The notes: a model not told the origin generated them from the letters alone. Positions 15,301 through 28,080 are shown, counted from the stretch's first letter. The stretch is DNA of 64,000 nt from Mimachlamys varia (GCA_947623455.1 OX392536.1:33423465-33487464); one strand, 5' to 3'. A program made the numbers and translations.

Positions 15301-18300
15301 ATCAAATGGTTTATGTAATTCTAGTTAAGTGTTATATGGGTCGTTAAACTTATGAACAGTTACTTAAGCATTAAACATCATTATGTTCCGTGTTATGGTC
15401 CTATAACAGCGAACAGCCAGTATCGGCCGGCTATTTACAACGTTATGATTATGACGTCACAATCGTAATGACGTCATAATGACCACTCCAGTGTTATGCT
15501 CTCATAACACCGAACTGGCCTTGGTAGTGTTATATAGTGGCAATGCAGAGCAAATGTAAATATTATGTAAAAGACAGAACTTATCTCAGTATAATCTTGT
15601 TCAAAAGAGACGATACTTTACCATATCCTGTATACGAAACTAAACTGGTTAAAAATTGTCCGATATTTGTTGCACTCTTCTTTCATAGAAAACACCTTCT
15701 TTTACAATTACGTGTGTCCATGGCAGCACGTCACTAAGCAGTTGACCTACAGCCAAGACAGAACGACTTAAAAGTGCAAACAAAAGAGATAGCGAAAACC
15801 TTACTATTGCGTTTCAAGACTTAATGTCCTTAAATGTTAAATGAACTGTAAATATGAAATTTGGCTTGTCCTTATTTAAATCGTGTGGTCTTCTTTCATT
15901 TATACAACTGGATGTACTGAATGTATACACATTTTACAATGATGTGTGTGTATGTCTGCACTTCACTATAAGTACAAAATATCTACCTATAGCTGCAATT
16001 ATAAAGATAATGTGTATTCATACAAAACTAAGAGATAGCGTAACAAAATTAGCGCCAACTTACAGTTACTTTCAAGACTTAATGCACGTACTGTAAATAT
16101 GACAATTGGATTGTCCTTACCTAAATCGTGTGGTTTCTATTCATTTATATAATTTGTTTTGGTATACACCTTGACTATGTGTACGGGTTCGTATTTATAT
16201 CGTTGCACGCTTTCCTTGTTGTACTGTAGTATGGTCATGTAATGGTTATTCCTCTATTCGTGGCCTTCTTGAACGTATGATACACTTACAGCATAGTGTA
16301 GGACCTGTAATGTTACACTTACAACATATTGTAGGACCCGTAATGTTACACTTACAGCATAGTGTAGGACCCGTAATGTTACACTTACAGCATATATATA
16401 GTGTAGGACCCGTAATGTTACACTTACAGCATAGTGTAGGACCAGTAATGTTACACTTACAGCATAGTGTAGGACCCGTAATGTTACACTTACAGCATAG
16501 TGTAGGACCCGTAATGTTACACTTACAGCATAGTGTAGGACCGTTATGCTACAGTTTTGCACTAGATTACTATATTTATGAAACGGTTGCAAAAGTTTAC
16601 ATTGAGGAACGCTATGTGGGACTAAATCAAATACAACTCAGGGAGGAAGGAGGGGTTTCTGTCACATGTCTGATATCGAATTCAAACAAACTCGATATCT
16701 AACATATTACCACACTGTGGTACGAATTTGTAGTAAAAGACAGTTTTTACCGATTGGGTCTTTGACATCAATTGACTGTTTTGACAAAAAAAGGTGATAG
16801 GATCAAACTAAATGGGAAAGGCTAAAGAGAACACATTTGAATTCACTGCATTGTGGGAAATGTACTACACAAGGATTTGAGAGATGCAGGTTGATCGGAA
16901 CTATGACCACATTATATGGTCGCAATCTTTGTCTCATTGAGAAATATAGTATCCTGTACATTTAAGTGATATGGACGTTTTTGAGTATGCTCATTAGTGT
17001 GCTTACTTGTTGTGATTGAAAATGATGACTCGGTTCTCACTTAGAAGCTTACTTTTTCAGAAGACTTGATCTTATTGGCTGGTATTTTTACAAGAGTCTC
17101 CATGTAAATCTTCACTTTTTCATATTTTGCCGCTATTTAAATCGATTTTAAGTTCGGATAGTGGTTTTTTTTGACGCTTCTGTATTTTCTATTTTATCTG
17201 AACTGAGGTCTTTTTAGATGGTGGTACGGCAATATTTGTTTATAAACATATTTGTTTGGACACTTTTCATTTTTAACTCACATTTTCTATATAATAATAA
17301 TATGCCCTATTTTGCTGAAATTGAGACAGTGTTGCAATTGCTTGATGCAAGCGTCTTAAAAATCGTGTGTGCTAATGTTCGATACAAAAAAATCCTTATC
17401 ATGTTTGCTTTAAATGAGCTTACTTGATGCATGATATTAAAAGGATTTCGATGTTACATGAACACGGGATTAGTGGAGTAATAACTTAATCCCTATACCG
17501 CCTGTGTCAATCAATAAAAGAATATGCAATATTTTGCATTTGATCCATAGGATTACACAAACAAAAATGCTGATCTAGAAAATAGGCACATCATATAAAA
17601 CCAAGCATTGAGTACATAGGTAATATTCTTTAGATCCAGGCCCAGACAGGGCACGAATCAAACATAATCGTCTCCCTTCTTCATGGTTGTTTCTGTGTTA
17701 TTCATAAATATATTAAACACAATGCACTGGTATCATATTCACTTACTGTTGATCTGAAAGTTACAATGTGAATTTCCTGTCGTAATTGTACCTCGATTAA
17801 TAAAGCTAATAATATATTATTTTATATAGATAGATACATAGTTATTGATCTTCTGATGAAGAAAATACACGTACTGGTAGCTGATCAGAATATCTTTGAT
17901 TTTTTTTATATGTTTATCATCACGATCACTTTCAAATTTGTTTACATTATGGATATTATTGGTTCAAGCTTATGACCACTTCATGCACTATATAGCTATG
18001 CGGACGATAACTTTGCATGTTTAAGTGGAGATGTAACATTTTATATCACCCAGAAGATAATGTTAGCGTAATGCAAATTAATTAATAATGTTAGTACAAA
18101 AACATTAAAAGTAATCACTAACCTTGGCAACGAGGCTCGTAAACGCAAGAACTATTGTTTTCCCCCGATGGATATGATTTTTCAATCGGAATTGAAAAGC
18201 ATCTTAAGTTAAATATTTTATTGTTTTTTCCAGAAGCGCTTGTTCCCGTGGGTGCAAAGACAATTGGGAGAATGTCGCCATCGAAATCTCCACGAAAGAC

Positions 18301-21300
18301 ACACAAGGGTGAAACAAACACAGATCGATCGTACGTATTTTGGGTATACCTTTTACTATTTGTTTGATTTCCTTTCAATATATTTATTGTAATCTAGATT
18401 GCTTTCCGTACGACCTTCTTTAGGAATTAGTGTAATAACGGATAGATTTGCAAAGGGTTGTGCATCGTAGGTGTAGAAGCTTCATTTGTGTATTATCATT
18501 AATAACATTGTGGTCCAACTGAACATCCATGGGTGTTTTAGTGCAAGTCAAACAGGTGCTATTGTTTTGAATAGTAACTCATTGTTAACACAAGTTATGT
18601 AACAGAATGGAGAGGACAATCATCCAGAAAGAATTGACAAAGTTGCATGCGAAATAATATTAAGCATACATTTGATTTCAACAAATTTCATTGGGTCACT
18701 ATCATGATTAAATGGTCAGGATGGAACACCAGGCGTTAAGCCTATATCTAAGTTCTCGCAATGTTACAAAAGATTTAATTGGAAAATCATACGGTAATTG
18801 ATAAAAACGGAAATTGCATGTGCTTCATATACAATAAGATGTTATAAATTGTGTTTAATGTGTTTAAATATTTTGCGTAATATACTGTATGACTTTTGTT
18901 GTGGGGGGGGGGGGGGTATTTGTGTTTTATCATCATGATAATAATCTCTCTGCTTACAAAGTAAGGGTTGTAGTTTATGAGTCTACAAACCACTCCATCC
19001 CAACCAGCATCGACAGACTTAGAACATATTTTTTTTAAATCGTTTCGTTACACATTAAATCACTCTAATTCATTACACCACTTGTAGAATAACTGCATAT
19101 CTGATTGAATACAATGGCGAATTTGTTACTAAAAGCTATTTAACTTATCTATGAAACTCAGAAAATATTATCATACACCTCCTTACTGTTGGCTAGTGCA
19201 CTAGAACCTCTGGCCTTACCCACTGAGAGATCATCACAAGTGAAATCACCGCGACGAATCTACACGAAAGGTGAAATCCCTCACAACCATCCAGACAGAT
19301 CGTAAGTAGCAAACTTTCATCTATTTGGAACAATTCGGGGAACGCATCTTCAAAATAATTTAGTCTGTATCGAATACAGAGATGCTTAACTTCAAGAATG
19401 TAACACGATCTGCAGAAATTACGTTTGATCAAAAGCCATCTCATGTTCTTATGTGTTATGCAACTGTCGTAGTTTAACGCTTATAGACAATATTTACTAT
19501 ATCGGATAGAAAGGTGAGGGTCAAGGAAGTAATATAAACGGTTGCTTTCCAAATAACACTGGATTCTTACAAATGGATATTTATAGGATAGAAAAGTGAG
19601 ATACATGTCATTACCATAACGCCCTGAAGGACGTTTTTCATCAAAAGTTTTAATTTTAACTGACGTTGTTTTAACGGCAACATTTTAGTATTATTTTATG
19701 ATGTTTGGCTATGACATGTGTAATATCGATTAAATATTATCACTATGGATATGAATGATACTTCGGAATGGATGCAATTCAGAGATATAATTTTTCCAGT
19801 TATATCCTGATATGTATTAGACAGCCACATTTTTTCTTTGTACACATGAACTATTTGTAGCATGTTCAACAATGATTTTTTATATAGCTTATAGACATGA
19901 TAGCAGCATAAATGATTTCAAAGGAGACAATTCGTGTTTAATGAGGTTTTTCATTGTTCAGTCGTAAATATTGTCTAAAAACATCATATCGGAAAACAAT
20001 ATCGTGTCGGTGCACCAGTCATATTCATAATACATTTATTTATAATAAACGTCAATATAATTACGTAATGGCCTATTACTAGTGTTTGAACAGGACAATA
20101 TATTTATCATGCACTCAATAACAAACAGCTTTTCACCATGATTAGTTAATTACATATCCGGATACATTGTATACTGCACATACATGTACATGTTAACACT
20201 TAGCATGATAAAAATCATCTCCACTTGATTCTTTTTACTGCTGGATTTATTTTTTAAATTAAAAAGAAATTGTATGGTAATAATGATTGTGGTTTATTTT
20301 TGTATCAATAGTTGTATGTTACTGATAATACTGTAAAAGAGATGGAAACCTGGTTATTGATCGAATGTGATGAAAAACAATGATAGTGTTTTATTGTGTA
20401 TTTTTTAAGGATTCAATGAGTTTTATATGGATTGTTCAGCAAAAGACATATTTATCTTCTGGTGAAGTTATTTTCACCTATTTTAGTGCAAACGTTGCTC
20501 GTTTCTTTTAGTAGTAAATATGTCTAATGATAAAAAATATGATTTTGTCGGGGAAAAAAAATTCGGTTTATAGAAAAAAAATCAGAGAATACCAAAGTGT
20601 CAACAAAACGATAATCCTATCTCAAAATCAATTAAACTAGAGACGAAAGAAAGATGTACATGGAGACCCCCGTAAAAGCACAAGAGTATAAGACCAGGTG
20701 TTCCAGGAGAGTAAGAGCAACTCAAGTTAAATTCTGAATTTGTTTTTTACTAAAATAAACCTTGAAATAGTGAGAAAGGAACATATTATAGAAACAACAA
20801 AATTTAAAACACTTCAGTTCAAATTAACCGTTTTTCAATGTATAAGTTTGTAAAATAACATTTCTCATATCATGTAACAAATGAAAACTTGATAGTTGAT
20901 AGTCCTGACGTAAAAAAAAAATCACGCATCTCAGATAACATTGGTAACATCGGCTACAACAAAACAATAACAAAATTATCATTTTTCCTCTTTTATATAT
21001 GTTTCAGTCGCTATTTTCCACGTGAAACTTTGGGAGAGTTTGGTTTACGGTAATATTTTTTTAAGTTATCAATCTCTGGGACTAGATTGGGTTTATGAAC
21101 TGAATTTGAAAATTTGTCTTTTTTATAGCATCCAACCATAAAATTTAATTCACTTTCATTAACAAAACCAGGAAATAAATTACCAATCACAGGGAATTAA
21201 CAAACACACATATATATCTCTGTTCAAAGCTAAACAGCTGTCTGGTACAGTTTAATTCATTTTTTTTGGCATACTGTATCTATTACTAAATTTAAAAGGT

Positions 21301-24300
21301 GAAGCATATGTGTGTGTTACGTCATCTTTTAAAATTCCGTTGTTTAGTTTAGATGTGTTTGCCACAACTCGTGTACCATGTACAATGTCACCTATGTTTG
21401 GGATTATGGTACTCTGTCCTGATCTTAAAAGGGCAATTTAGTCAATCAATGATTTTTTTTTCAATTCAACTAGAATCGACAATACATAAACAATGTATCA
21501 AGATGTAAGAAGCCGTATTTGATAATTAGATATCACGTATGAAAGGCCCAGGGTGGTCAGTTTGATTAATAGGAACGCCCGTACCAAATATCGCATATCA
21601 AAATATAGCACGAAATAACCGCGCCCCCTGGCGTGAGCACGCGTACAGTGTATTGTGTAAACAACAGAGCGTGTCGCGTTGACACAGAAAGTTTGATTTA
21701 ATACATACTTCTTTCCAGGCATGTTGAATTTAACAAATACGTTGCCAACAATTACGATAATGGAACCCGGGAGAAATAGTGTTGGTATATTTCATATTAA
21801 CCAAATGCAGGAATTATTGAAAGGTCGAATACAAAGGGCCCCTCTGAAGAGGAGTTTTGAAATCTGAGCACGTGTTCGCTTTTACGATGCTTCTCAGAAA
21901 AAGAAATCGTCATGAATTCCACTTACAGAACTGTCGTGAAGAAACTGCTACAAATTCAGAAATTCACCCTGTACATGAAATGTTATGAGATAAGGGTTAT
22001 ATATGCTAACTTTACCTAGAGAACAATTATTAGACAGGCTGCATTTCGGTTTCGAAGCAATTTTTATTTACATCCACGAGACAGATCTGCGCGTGTTTGT
22101 AAGGGTCAAAGTGCTCAGAAATGTTTGTAATCATATGTCTCATTTGCATGGTTTGTACGATTAAGGATTTCTTTATTATTGATTAAAAAAAGCACATTTA
22201 AACATCGAGTTTTGTTCAAATATCGGTATGAAATTTCACAATGATTTCAGAACTATAATTTAATATAATATTTGGTGGTATTATAAAAAGTAAACAGACC
22301 TCACTAAATTGTCCCTTTTATTACGACTTAACTGCATGTAATCTTTTCCTTATTTTTATTATTGTATATATCTTCACTAGTACTGTAGCCATAGCATCAG
22401 CTTCACAATCATTTTTTGGGATCGTCCTGTTATAAAATATGCATTTCTTATAGTAACACGTCTTCGTGCAATTTATATTAGCTTTGACACCTGCATGTAT
22501 AGTGCATGTATAACTCATTCCTGCTTTATCTGCGCTTATAAAATAGATAGTGCCTAAATAATATGACTGGTTATATTACAGTGTCATGTATATTTACAAA
22601 ATAAAATGTCCAAAAAACTTTGAAGATCCACCTTACAACTTTTTGCTAAATAGTTTTAAGTCTGACATTATGATATAATTGTTATTTTTTTTTTTTTGAC
22701 AGATTAATAAAGTTTCCTCTGGTGTTATTGCTGTGATATAGCTATTGTGTCTAGTTATCGTCGTCGTAGCTGCATAACTCAGTAATAAGTGTATATAAAA
22801 ACGCATTCAGCTTCTTATTTATTGTAATAACAAGGACAATAAGAACGTATTATACTGTATAGTTAAAGAAATTTTACAGAAATTGTTAATACAAAATACG
22901 AAAATCATGAAATTCTGAGCATATCAGGTAGTGAGCGCTACCTTATTGTTATTTGTTTGTTAAACAACTGTTCTTCTTTCTGTATATGTCAGTTGATAGC
23001 GAAAATAGTCGCATGCGAATAGAAAATTTAAATCGATTATATGATACAGATTGTAAAACCAGCGTAAAAATAAACTTAAAACCGCGATTCAAATTTAAGA
23101 ATCACAAAGCAACGTTTCTACATGGGAGGTTGATCTCTCCTATTGTTTTAATATCGTATGTTTTTTTTTATATGGTAAGACAACACTTGAATCTTGTTAG
23201 TCCTTCATTTTTCGGCATACTGTATCGATTACTAAATTTAAAAGGAGCAGCATATGTGTGTGTTACATTATCCTCAGGCGGAATAAACACATATTACTTG
23301 TCCAAATCAGTTTATATTAGACTTATGAAACTCGGTGACGACAGGCAGCGTTATAGTATAACATAGGGTTCAGGGCTCTATCACAGCAGCAAAGGATCAT
23401 GCTCTAGATTATATTCTGATTTGTTTGCTATTTTAGGACCTACTTCAGCGACAAGCGCATGTTACCCGACACGCTACCCATCTACTCGTACATGTACAAC
23501 CACTCCCACGTGCCCAGGCTTATTATGGAGGAAAAAGAACTAGAGATCATGCAGAAAGAAGAAACCATCCAGGTACGTTTAGTAGAGTAACGATGTCAGT
23601 CTCATCGTGCCAAATCCTGCATCTTTGAAGTTACAAAATGTACAAATTGTTATGACAAGCTTAGATATGTTAGCGGAAAGGCATTGTGTGATGTACTTCA
23701 CACTCGTTTGTTGTATAATGTTTCGTGGTTTTCCTTCAGTAAGGCTAGGTCGTGTGAAGTTTAGCATTTAAACATTCGATCATACGCCTTTCAAATATTT
23801 CTTGTATTCAAAGATAGGCGGTTCCCCAGTGTTATTTTTGTTTAAATACGTATACATATACCCAACTATCTTGATTTTCCGTAAACTTCGCTACACTTAG
23901 ATGGCTCTTTACATGTTTAGTTGGGCTATTAGTTGCTGGAATGTTGAGAAATAAAATCACATACTTTGCTCTTTGATATGTTTACTATTCATATTTTCCA
24001 TCATACATTTTTATTAGAACTTTGGGAGACAGTTAAAAAAATTGATATAATTTTTATTGGGTGTTTACCGTAATTATTTTCGAATTTAATGAAGAGTATC
24101 TTGTTTGAACTGAGGGTTCTTAAACAGACATACTATTCGGAAAAATAGTGTTCTACAAATTAAAAATGATAATTTCTTTCATGTGACCATAATTGAGCAT
24201 TGTGCAGATTGTTGAAAACGGCATGATATTGTCTGATTGAGAGATATTCTGTATCTTTGAATGATATGAATATGGACGTCTTTGAGTACGACTACCTGTT

Positions 24301-24725
24301 GTAATTGAGAATAATGCCCAGGTTCCCGCTTTGATGCGATTTAGATTTCCATTATGATGGTAGTTTTCGTCGATGAAGCAGAAGACATTTACTCTTCGAA
24401 AACATCTTATCTTAATCTCTGATATCCGTGTAAATGTGTCCCTTTTCACATTTTGTCCCTAGTTGTATCGATATTGAGTTCGGATAACTGTTTTGTTGGC
24501 GCTTCTATGTTTTCTGATTTTTCTATCATGTTCATGTATACATGCATGTTTATTACTTTTAAACCCTATTTAAATTCCCTGCAGATGCTGAATGCCAAAA
24601 TACAAAGCATGGAGCGTTTGTTAAACCTGAAGCAAGTACGGATCGAGGATTTACATGCAAAACTGGTGGCTTGTCGGGGGGTGTATTACGTGACGGATGG
24701 AGGGACGAAGAAAATCATCAGATAA
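9363..24725 (+). CDS. SPEF1: SPEF1/CLAMP-like sperm flagellar protein 1, copy 1 (5' partial, exons 2-7)
   Basis: SPEF1 is an axonemal, microtubule-binding protein of cilia and flagella (known for the family). Exons supported by AG/GT sites and matching phases: 9363-9474, 12383-12666, 18234-18330, 19197-19301, 23437-23572 and 24585-24725 (TAA). Exon 2 reads VLMAEIVKHYFPKLVELHNY then KQKLENWYLLNK, the hallmark second part of the SPEF1 CH-type domain. Exon 3 continues it (KRVLKRLGMDLSDDVIRAL) and ends in a Lys/Glu/Ser-rich linker. Exons 4 and 5 encode two similar basic linkers ending DRS. Exon 6 ends LIMEEKELEIMQKEETIQ and exon 7 is a leucine-rich coiled coil (MERLLNLKQVRIEDL). The first exon (PLSRPK...FSDG part) is not found in bases 1-9362, so it must lie upstream; intron 1 would exceed 9 kb. 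With an exon 1 like that of copy 2, the protein would be about 332 residues, against 236 in human SPEF1. A typical NWG is NWY here. Family call is firm; exons 4 and 5 are the least certain. Confidence 0.85.
10695..11506. mobile_element. Foldback/MITE element split by the LINE
   Basis: Left arm 10695-10740 (ATTGAACGTCTGTCAGATTG...) and right arm 11460-11506 (...AATCTGACAGACGTTCATTG) are inverted repeats of about 45 bases with roughly 90% identity. Removing the LINE and one target-site copy leaves a short palindromic element. No transposase remains. Confidence 0.7.
10782..11447 (+). mobile_element. 5'-truncated LINE (non-LTR retrotransposon) insertion
   Basis: A 666-base insert is flanked by a perfect 13-bp target duplication, ATGATTACCCGGT, at 10769-10781 and 11448-11460. 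Its 3' end is A-rich (11425-11447), as expected for target-primed reverse transcription. The 5' part is open to 11032 and reads SFLFGLTKNSVNSTVDNVII then KQYIYRTRCFN, resembling the C-terminal tail of LINE ORF2 proteins. A roughly 410-base 3'UTR follows, with a short GTGT-rich stretch near 11275. The insertion split a foldback element whose arms lie on either side. The exact target duplication implies a recent event. Confidence 0.85.
13398..13877. mobile_element. Non-autonomous pogo/Tc1-like DNA transposon
   Basis: About 480 bases between TA dinucleotides. The left end CAATGAAACCTCGTTTA and the right end (minus strand GTGAAATCTCTCTATTTA) form imperfect inverted repeats of the pogo/Tigger style. 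Internally the motif TTAAGACCAC recurs several times (13448, 13533, 13832). No transposase frame is left. Confidence 0.6.
15385..15530. repeat. Compound palindrome with two TGACGTCA sites
   Basis: ATTATGACGTCA and its exact complement TGACGTCATAAT (about 15451-15479) form an inner hairpin. Outside it, GTGTTATGGTCCTATAACA and TGTTATGCTCTCATAACA are imperfectly inverted around the whole. Probably a small foldback element. Confidence 0.55.
16277..16545. repeat. 33-bp minisatellite, 8 copies
   Basis: Unit TTACACTTACAGCATAGTGT + AGGACCCGTAATG; one copy has a 6-base TATATA expansion, so the frame is kept. It translates as MLHLQHSVGPV repeats on + and a different 11-residue repeat on -. Open frames here are a consequence of the stop-free repeat, not evidence of a gene. 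Confidence 0.9.
16945..17205 (+). repeat. Interspersed repeat family R2, + copy
   Basis: Shares TATGGACGT-TTTGAGTA, TTGTTGTGATTGAAAATGAT, AAGTTCGGATAGTGGTTTTT and GACGCTTCTGTATTTTCT with 24230-24520. Non-coding; class unknown. Confidence 0.6.
20560..20725 (-). repeat. Interspersed repeat family R2, - copy (partial)
   Basis: Minus-strand match to R2: CAGAGAATACCAAAGTGTCA, CAAAATCAATTAAACTAGAG, TAAGACCAGGTGTTCCAGGA. Shorter minus-strand pieces are at 9005-9080, 52262-52330 and 54120-54240. Confidence 0.55.
21620..21634 (-). promoter_or_regulatory. CTCF-like motif in a GC-rich island
   Basis: Minus strand ACGCCAGGGGGCGC agrees with the CTCF core CCACNAGGGGGCGC at all but two positions. It sits in a short GC-rich island (21600-21680) within intron 5 of SPEF1-like copy 1. 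CTCF is present in bilaterians; binding here is inference. Confidence 0.35.
24230..24520 (+). repeat. Interspersed repeat family R2, + copy
   Basis: Best overlap with 16945-17205; includes TCGTCGATGAAGCAGAAGAC, ATTGAGTTCGGATAACTG and GGCGCTTCTATGTTTTCTGA. A fragment of the same end occurs at 41387-41450. It ends about 65 bases before the last exon of SPEF1-like copy 1. Confidence 0.6.
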
Positions 24726-26059
24726 ATTAAACTGTCATAAGAACACTGCTAGGATTATATAACCATATAAAATGTAATGATTTACATTCTAACAAAACTA
24801 ACGTACACGGCTACAACACAAGTGTCATGGAAACATCCCCTGGTATTATTCATTAGATTTTAATTTAACATTGTATCAATGTATCATTTTGTTTAAACTT
24901 ATCATTGTATACAGATATGTTCAGGAAGTATCCATTGTTACCAAATTCATTGTTTACTGATTTCCAGGTTGAGTATAAAAATTTGTTATTAACCGATCAT
25001 GAACAAATATATTGTTTTTTATGTATCCAAAAGATAAGACAGTACCTAATCTCGAATGGTTTCATGAAAAGAAAAAAGAATAAAATTGCCTCCAAGAATA
25101 CAAAATCCAATATATTTTGCTGGGAGTCGAAATCTCGGTTAAATGAATCCTTTGCACCTAGGATTTAAGTGATTGATATTTATAAATTGTATACTATTTT
25201 TATATTGGAGTATTCGTGATGGAGAATATAGAGTGCTCATGTACAAATGTCTGTGATGAAGTATTACTTTGCTACTTTTTGTTTATATTTCATATAAAGT
25301 TAATTTTTTTTAGTTTTATATGTATATGCATTGTTTATTGTTTTGCTATATAGTTCAATTAAATCCTTAATATCATTTATACGCCGTCTGTCTTGGGGCT
25401 TATATTGTAGCCACTTATCTAAACTAAAAGAAAATTTATGAGTTGGTATTTTCAACTAGTTCAAAATGGAACTCTTTACACGTCTAAATACAGGTATAAG
25501 TGACTTTTTATATTTGATCTTAACAAAATTGTGATGTACATATTGGTTAATTACAAAGTTTAGAAGAATGTTTCTGTTCAAAACCTGGTAGTGCTTGAAG
25601 TTACGGTTGTGTATCGATTTGTAGTTCTAAGAAAATGTATCAACGCGCATTTGCCAGCTGCTCGGACTTTCACTCATATATTTTCCGGCGAATTTGTTCT
25701 AGTCAAGTGTAGAAACGTTAGCATGTTTACATCGTATCACACTTTAAACTAGAAATAGAACACACTGTTTATAACACATTTTCGAAAATCAATAGTAACT
25801 GAAGTTTCAAAATTGTTTTCAAAATTTATCTAAAATAAAAAACAGTTTTTCGTCTTAGCCAAAGTATTTAATTTCGAAAGAATTCATTTCTAGAAGCAAG
25901 GTTATATTAATATTCCTGTTTTAACCTATTATTGATATGTTTTTATCAATGTTTGCATCTCGATGTACTTTATCTAAATGGTTTGTAGGTGTGTGATAAC
26001 GTTACCTTCGTTTCACTACTGATACCTCGCACCCTTATGTAATGTTAACAGGTTCTTTA

Positions 26060-26285
26060 GGGGCCGCGGTGGCCGAGTGGTTAAAGGTGTTCCGACAGTC
26101 TGCCACTAGCCTTCCATCTCTGGGGCGAGTTCGAATCCAACGTGAGGCAGTTGCCAGGTGCTGACTGTAGGTCCGCGGTATTTCTCCGGGTATTCCGGCT
26201 TTCCTTCACCTCCAAAACCTGGCACGTCCTTAATTGACACTGGCTGTTTATAGGACGTAAAACAAAATACGTTAAATCATACATC
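26060..26285 (+). mobile_element. tRNA-derived SINE, family A (best-preserved copy)
   Basis: Head GGGGCCGCGGTGGCCGAGTGG contains a perfect A box (TGGCCGAGTGG), and GAGTTCGAATCC is a B box; spacing suits a Ser/Leu-type tRNA ancestor. The body includes TTTCTCCGGGTATTCCGGCT and the 3' tail ends GACACTGGCTGTTTATAGGA, CGTAAAACAAAAT. I associate this family with bivalves. The head is tRNA-like but does not make a functional tRNA gene. Confidence 0.85.
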
Positions 26286-27018
26286 AACCAGGGTGACTTC
26301 GTTGTGGTCTAAAGGGGTAAAAAGGGAGTTTGAAAGTGTGCCTTACTTTGTAAATCCTGGGCTTCAGTGTCATTGTTAAAATGTACGTTAAATAACGGTT
26401 AGGGTCGCTGTAGGCCACATTGATTCATTTTTTGCATTCAAAATATAATTATACAGAATATCATTAGTATAGCATAATCGTAAGGAAGAATATATTTTGG
26501 CATCAAGGTTAAACTGTGTTTTATCGTTTATTGTTTTTACTGAATTATTGTATAAGTTAAAAGTTTCCATGCCTTGGAAATAATATGTTTTATACATCAT
26601 CAATACACATGCTACAGTATTAAGGAAGAGCTGGGAATATCGATGCTTTCTAGAGGTAATCTGGAGGGGACTGTTTCATACTCATAATCCCGGGATATAA
26701 CCCAGAAACAATACTAACATCAGCTGGTGGTGTTTGTTACTAACAAAACTTTACTGAAATGTAAATAGTGTGTGCTCATTATATTTATTACCACTCTATA
26801 CATACTCTCTTCATACCTTTTCGGAAGGATGTCTTTCTCAATTAAATTTGTTACATAAACATTTAAACTACTTGTTGTCTTTTATAGAAAATGTGTCTTA
26901 GTTTAGATGAATTCTTATCATGAAAGCTAAATAGAAATTGTACACCAAAATGCAATGAAACAACACCGGAAGTGAAAAATCAAAGTTACGAGACTGGGGG
27001 TTCTGATGTTACTGTTCG

Positions 27019-27345
27019 GAGGCACGGCGGTCTAGTGGTAGGATGCAGGGTTGCGAGTTCGAGTCCCGGTCACAAAACTTATATTGTATCCTTGAGCAAG
27101 ATACTTCACTATGCCTGTTCCAGTCTACTCAGCTGTAAATGAGTACGTAGTTGGGTAGTGCTAGAAATTGTAGAATTCTAGCTGTGAGCGCCGAAATGGC
27201 AGCACCGGTTGTATGCTCCCCAGGGAGTTGAGAACGATATTGGCTGGTTGCTAAGGCCCTATAAGCAAGGATAATAATTTGTGAATTGAGACGGCCTTTA
27301 AGGTCGTGATAAAGCGGTAATAAGAACCTCGAATTATTATTATTA
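27019..27345 (+). mobile_element. tRNA-derived SINE, family B
   Basis: Head AGGCACGGCGGTCTAGTGG and B box GAGTTCGAGTCC are tRNA-like. The middle block, CTTGAGCAAGATACTTCACT then CTACTCAGCTGTAAATGAGT, resembles the conserved central domains shared by several metazoan SINE superfamilies. It ends in an ATT microsatellite tail. Family distinct from the other three SINEs in the window. Confidence 0.75.
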
Positions 27346-27604
27346 TCATTACCTACACTGACACAAAGAAGGTTGAGAAAAAGACATTACCCAATCAATT
27401 TAAGTTAACACGTGGAGGATATAATCAAATTGACGCAGAATTGTAATTCAACATAATAAACCATTTATATTAACCATGAAGCCCTAGCGGGCTTCTTGCA
27501 ATATGGTTGTAACCGCTTTTCATTAATTAAAAAACGTCGTTCAATCCCTATTTGTATGACAAGCCAACTTTACATTTATTCAAGGAGCAATATCGATTCT
27601 GTAT

Positions 27605-28080
27605 TTTATCGAAATATATGATATATCTTATATAAGATATCTCGTATAGCATATGATATATACATGTACAATATGTATTATATCAGATATCTTATATGTT
27701 ATGTAAGATACATGGCATCTCATATATGAGATATCTTATATAGAAATTAAATGAGATGTCTTATATAAGCATATACGATATCATGTATACATGTACATGT
27801 ACTTTATACAATGTAAGATATCTTATATTGTGTTTAAGATAGCTCTTTTTTTCTATATAAGATATATAATATCTTATTTAATATATATATATAAGATATT
27901 TCATATACAGTATATATAAGATATCTTATATTGTGTTTAAGATAGCTCTTTTTTTCTATATAGGATATATAATATCTTATTTAATATATATATATATATA
28001 AGATATTTCATATACAGTATATATAAGATATCTTATATAATTGAAATATCGTTGCTATATAAGATATCTTATATAAAATG
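27605..28080. repeat. Palindromic AT satellite built on TATATAAGATATCTTATATA
   Basis: Dense, irregular array of self-complementary words (TATAAGATATCTTATA and variants). An internal duplication of about 100 bases is visible (AGATAGCTCTTTTTTTCTAT near 27838 and 27940). No coding potential. Every segment can fold into hairpins. Confidence 0.85.

Larger units (their letters stand above)
12667..18233. other. Intron 3 of SPEF1-like copy 1
   Basis: 5.6 kb holding the pogo-like element, the compound palindrome at 15385, the 33-bp minisatellite and one R2 copy. Remaining sequence is AT-rich with no exon I can support; the 14660-14920 open frame has no recognisable features. Confidence 0.6.

Noticed and set aside
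16270..16550. CRISPR-like regular repeat array
   Set aside because: Repeats are contiguous with no unique spacers, and the genome is clearly eukaryotic.
16254..16702. Open frames of 112 and 141 codons on opposite strands
   Set aside because: Both are produced by the 33-bp minisatellite, which has no stops; no splice, start context or domain evidence.
26060..26140. tRNA gene candidate with intact A and B boxes
   Set aside because: It is the head of a SINE; the sequence continues into the SINE body and the acceptor stem does not pair.
27477..27496. GAAGCCCTAGCGGGCTTC hairpin resembling a bacterial terminator
   Set aside because: No U-tract use or gene context; a chance short hairpin in animal DNA.
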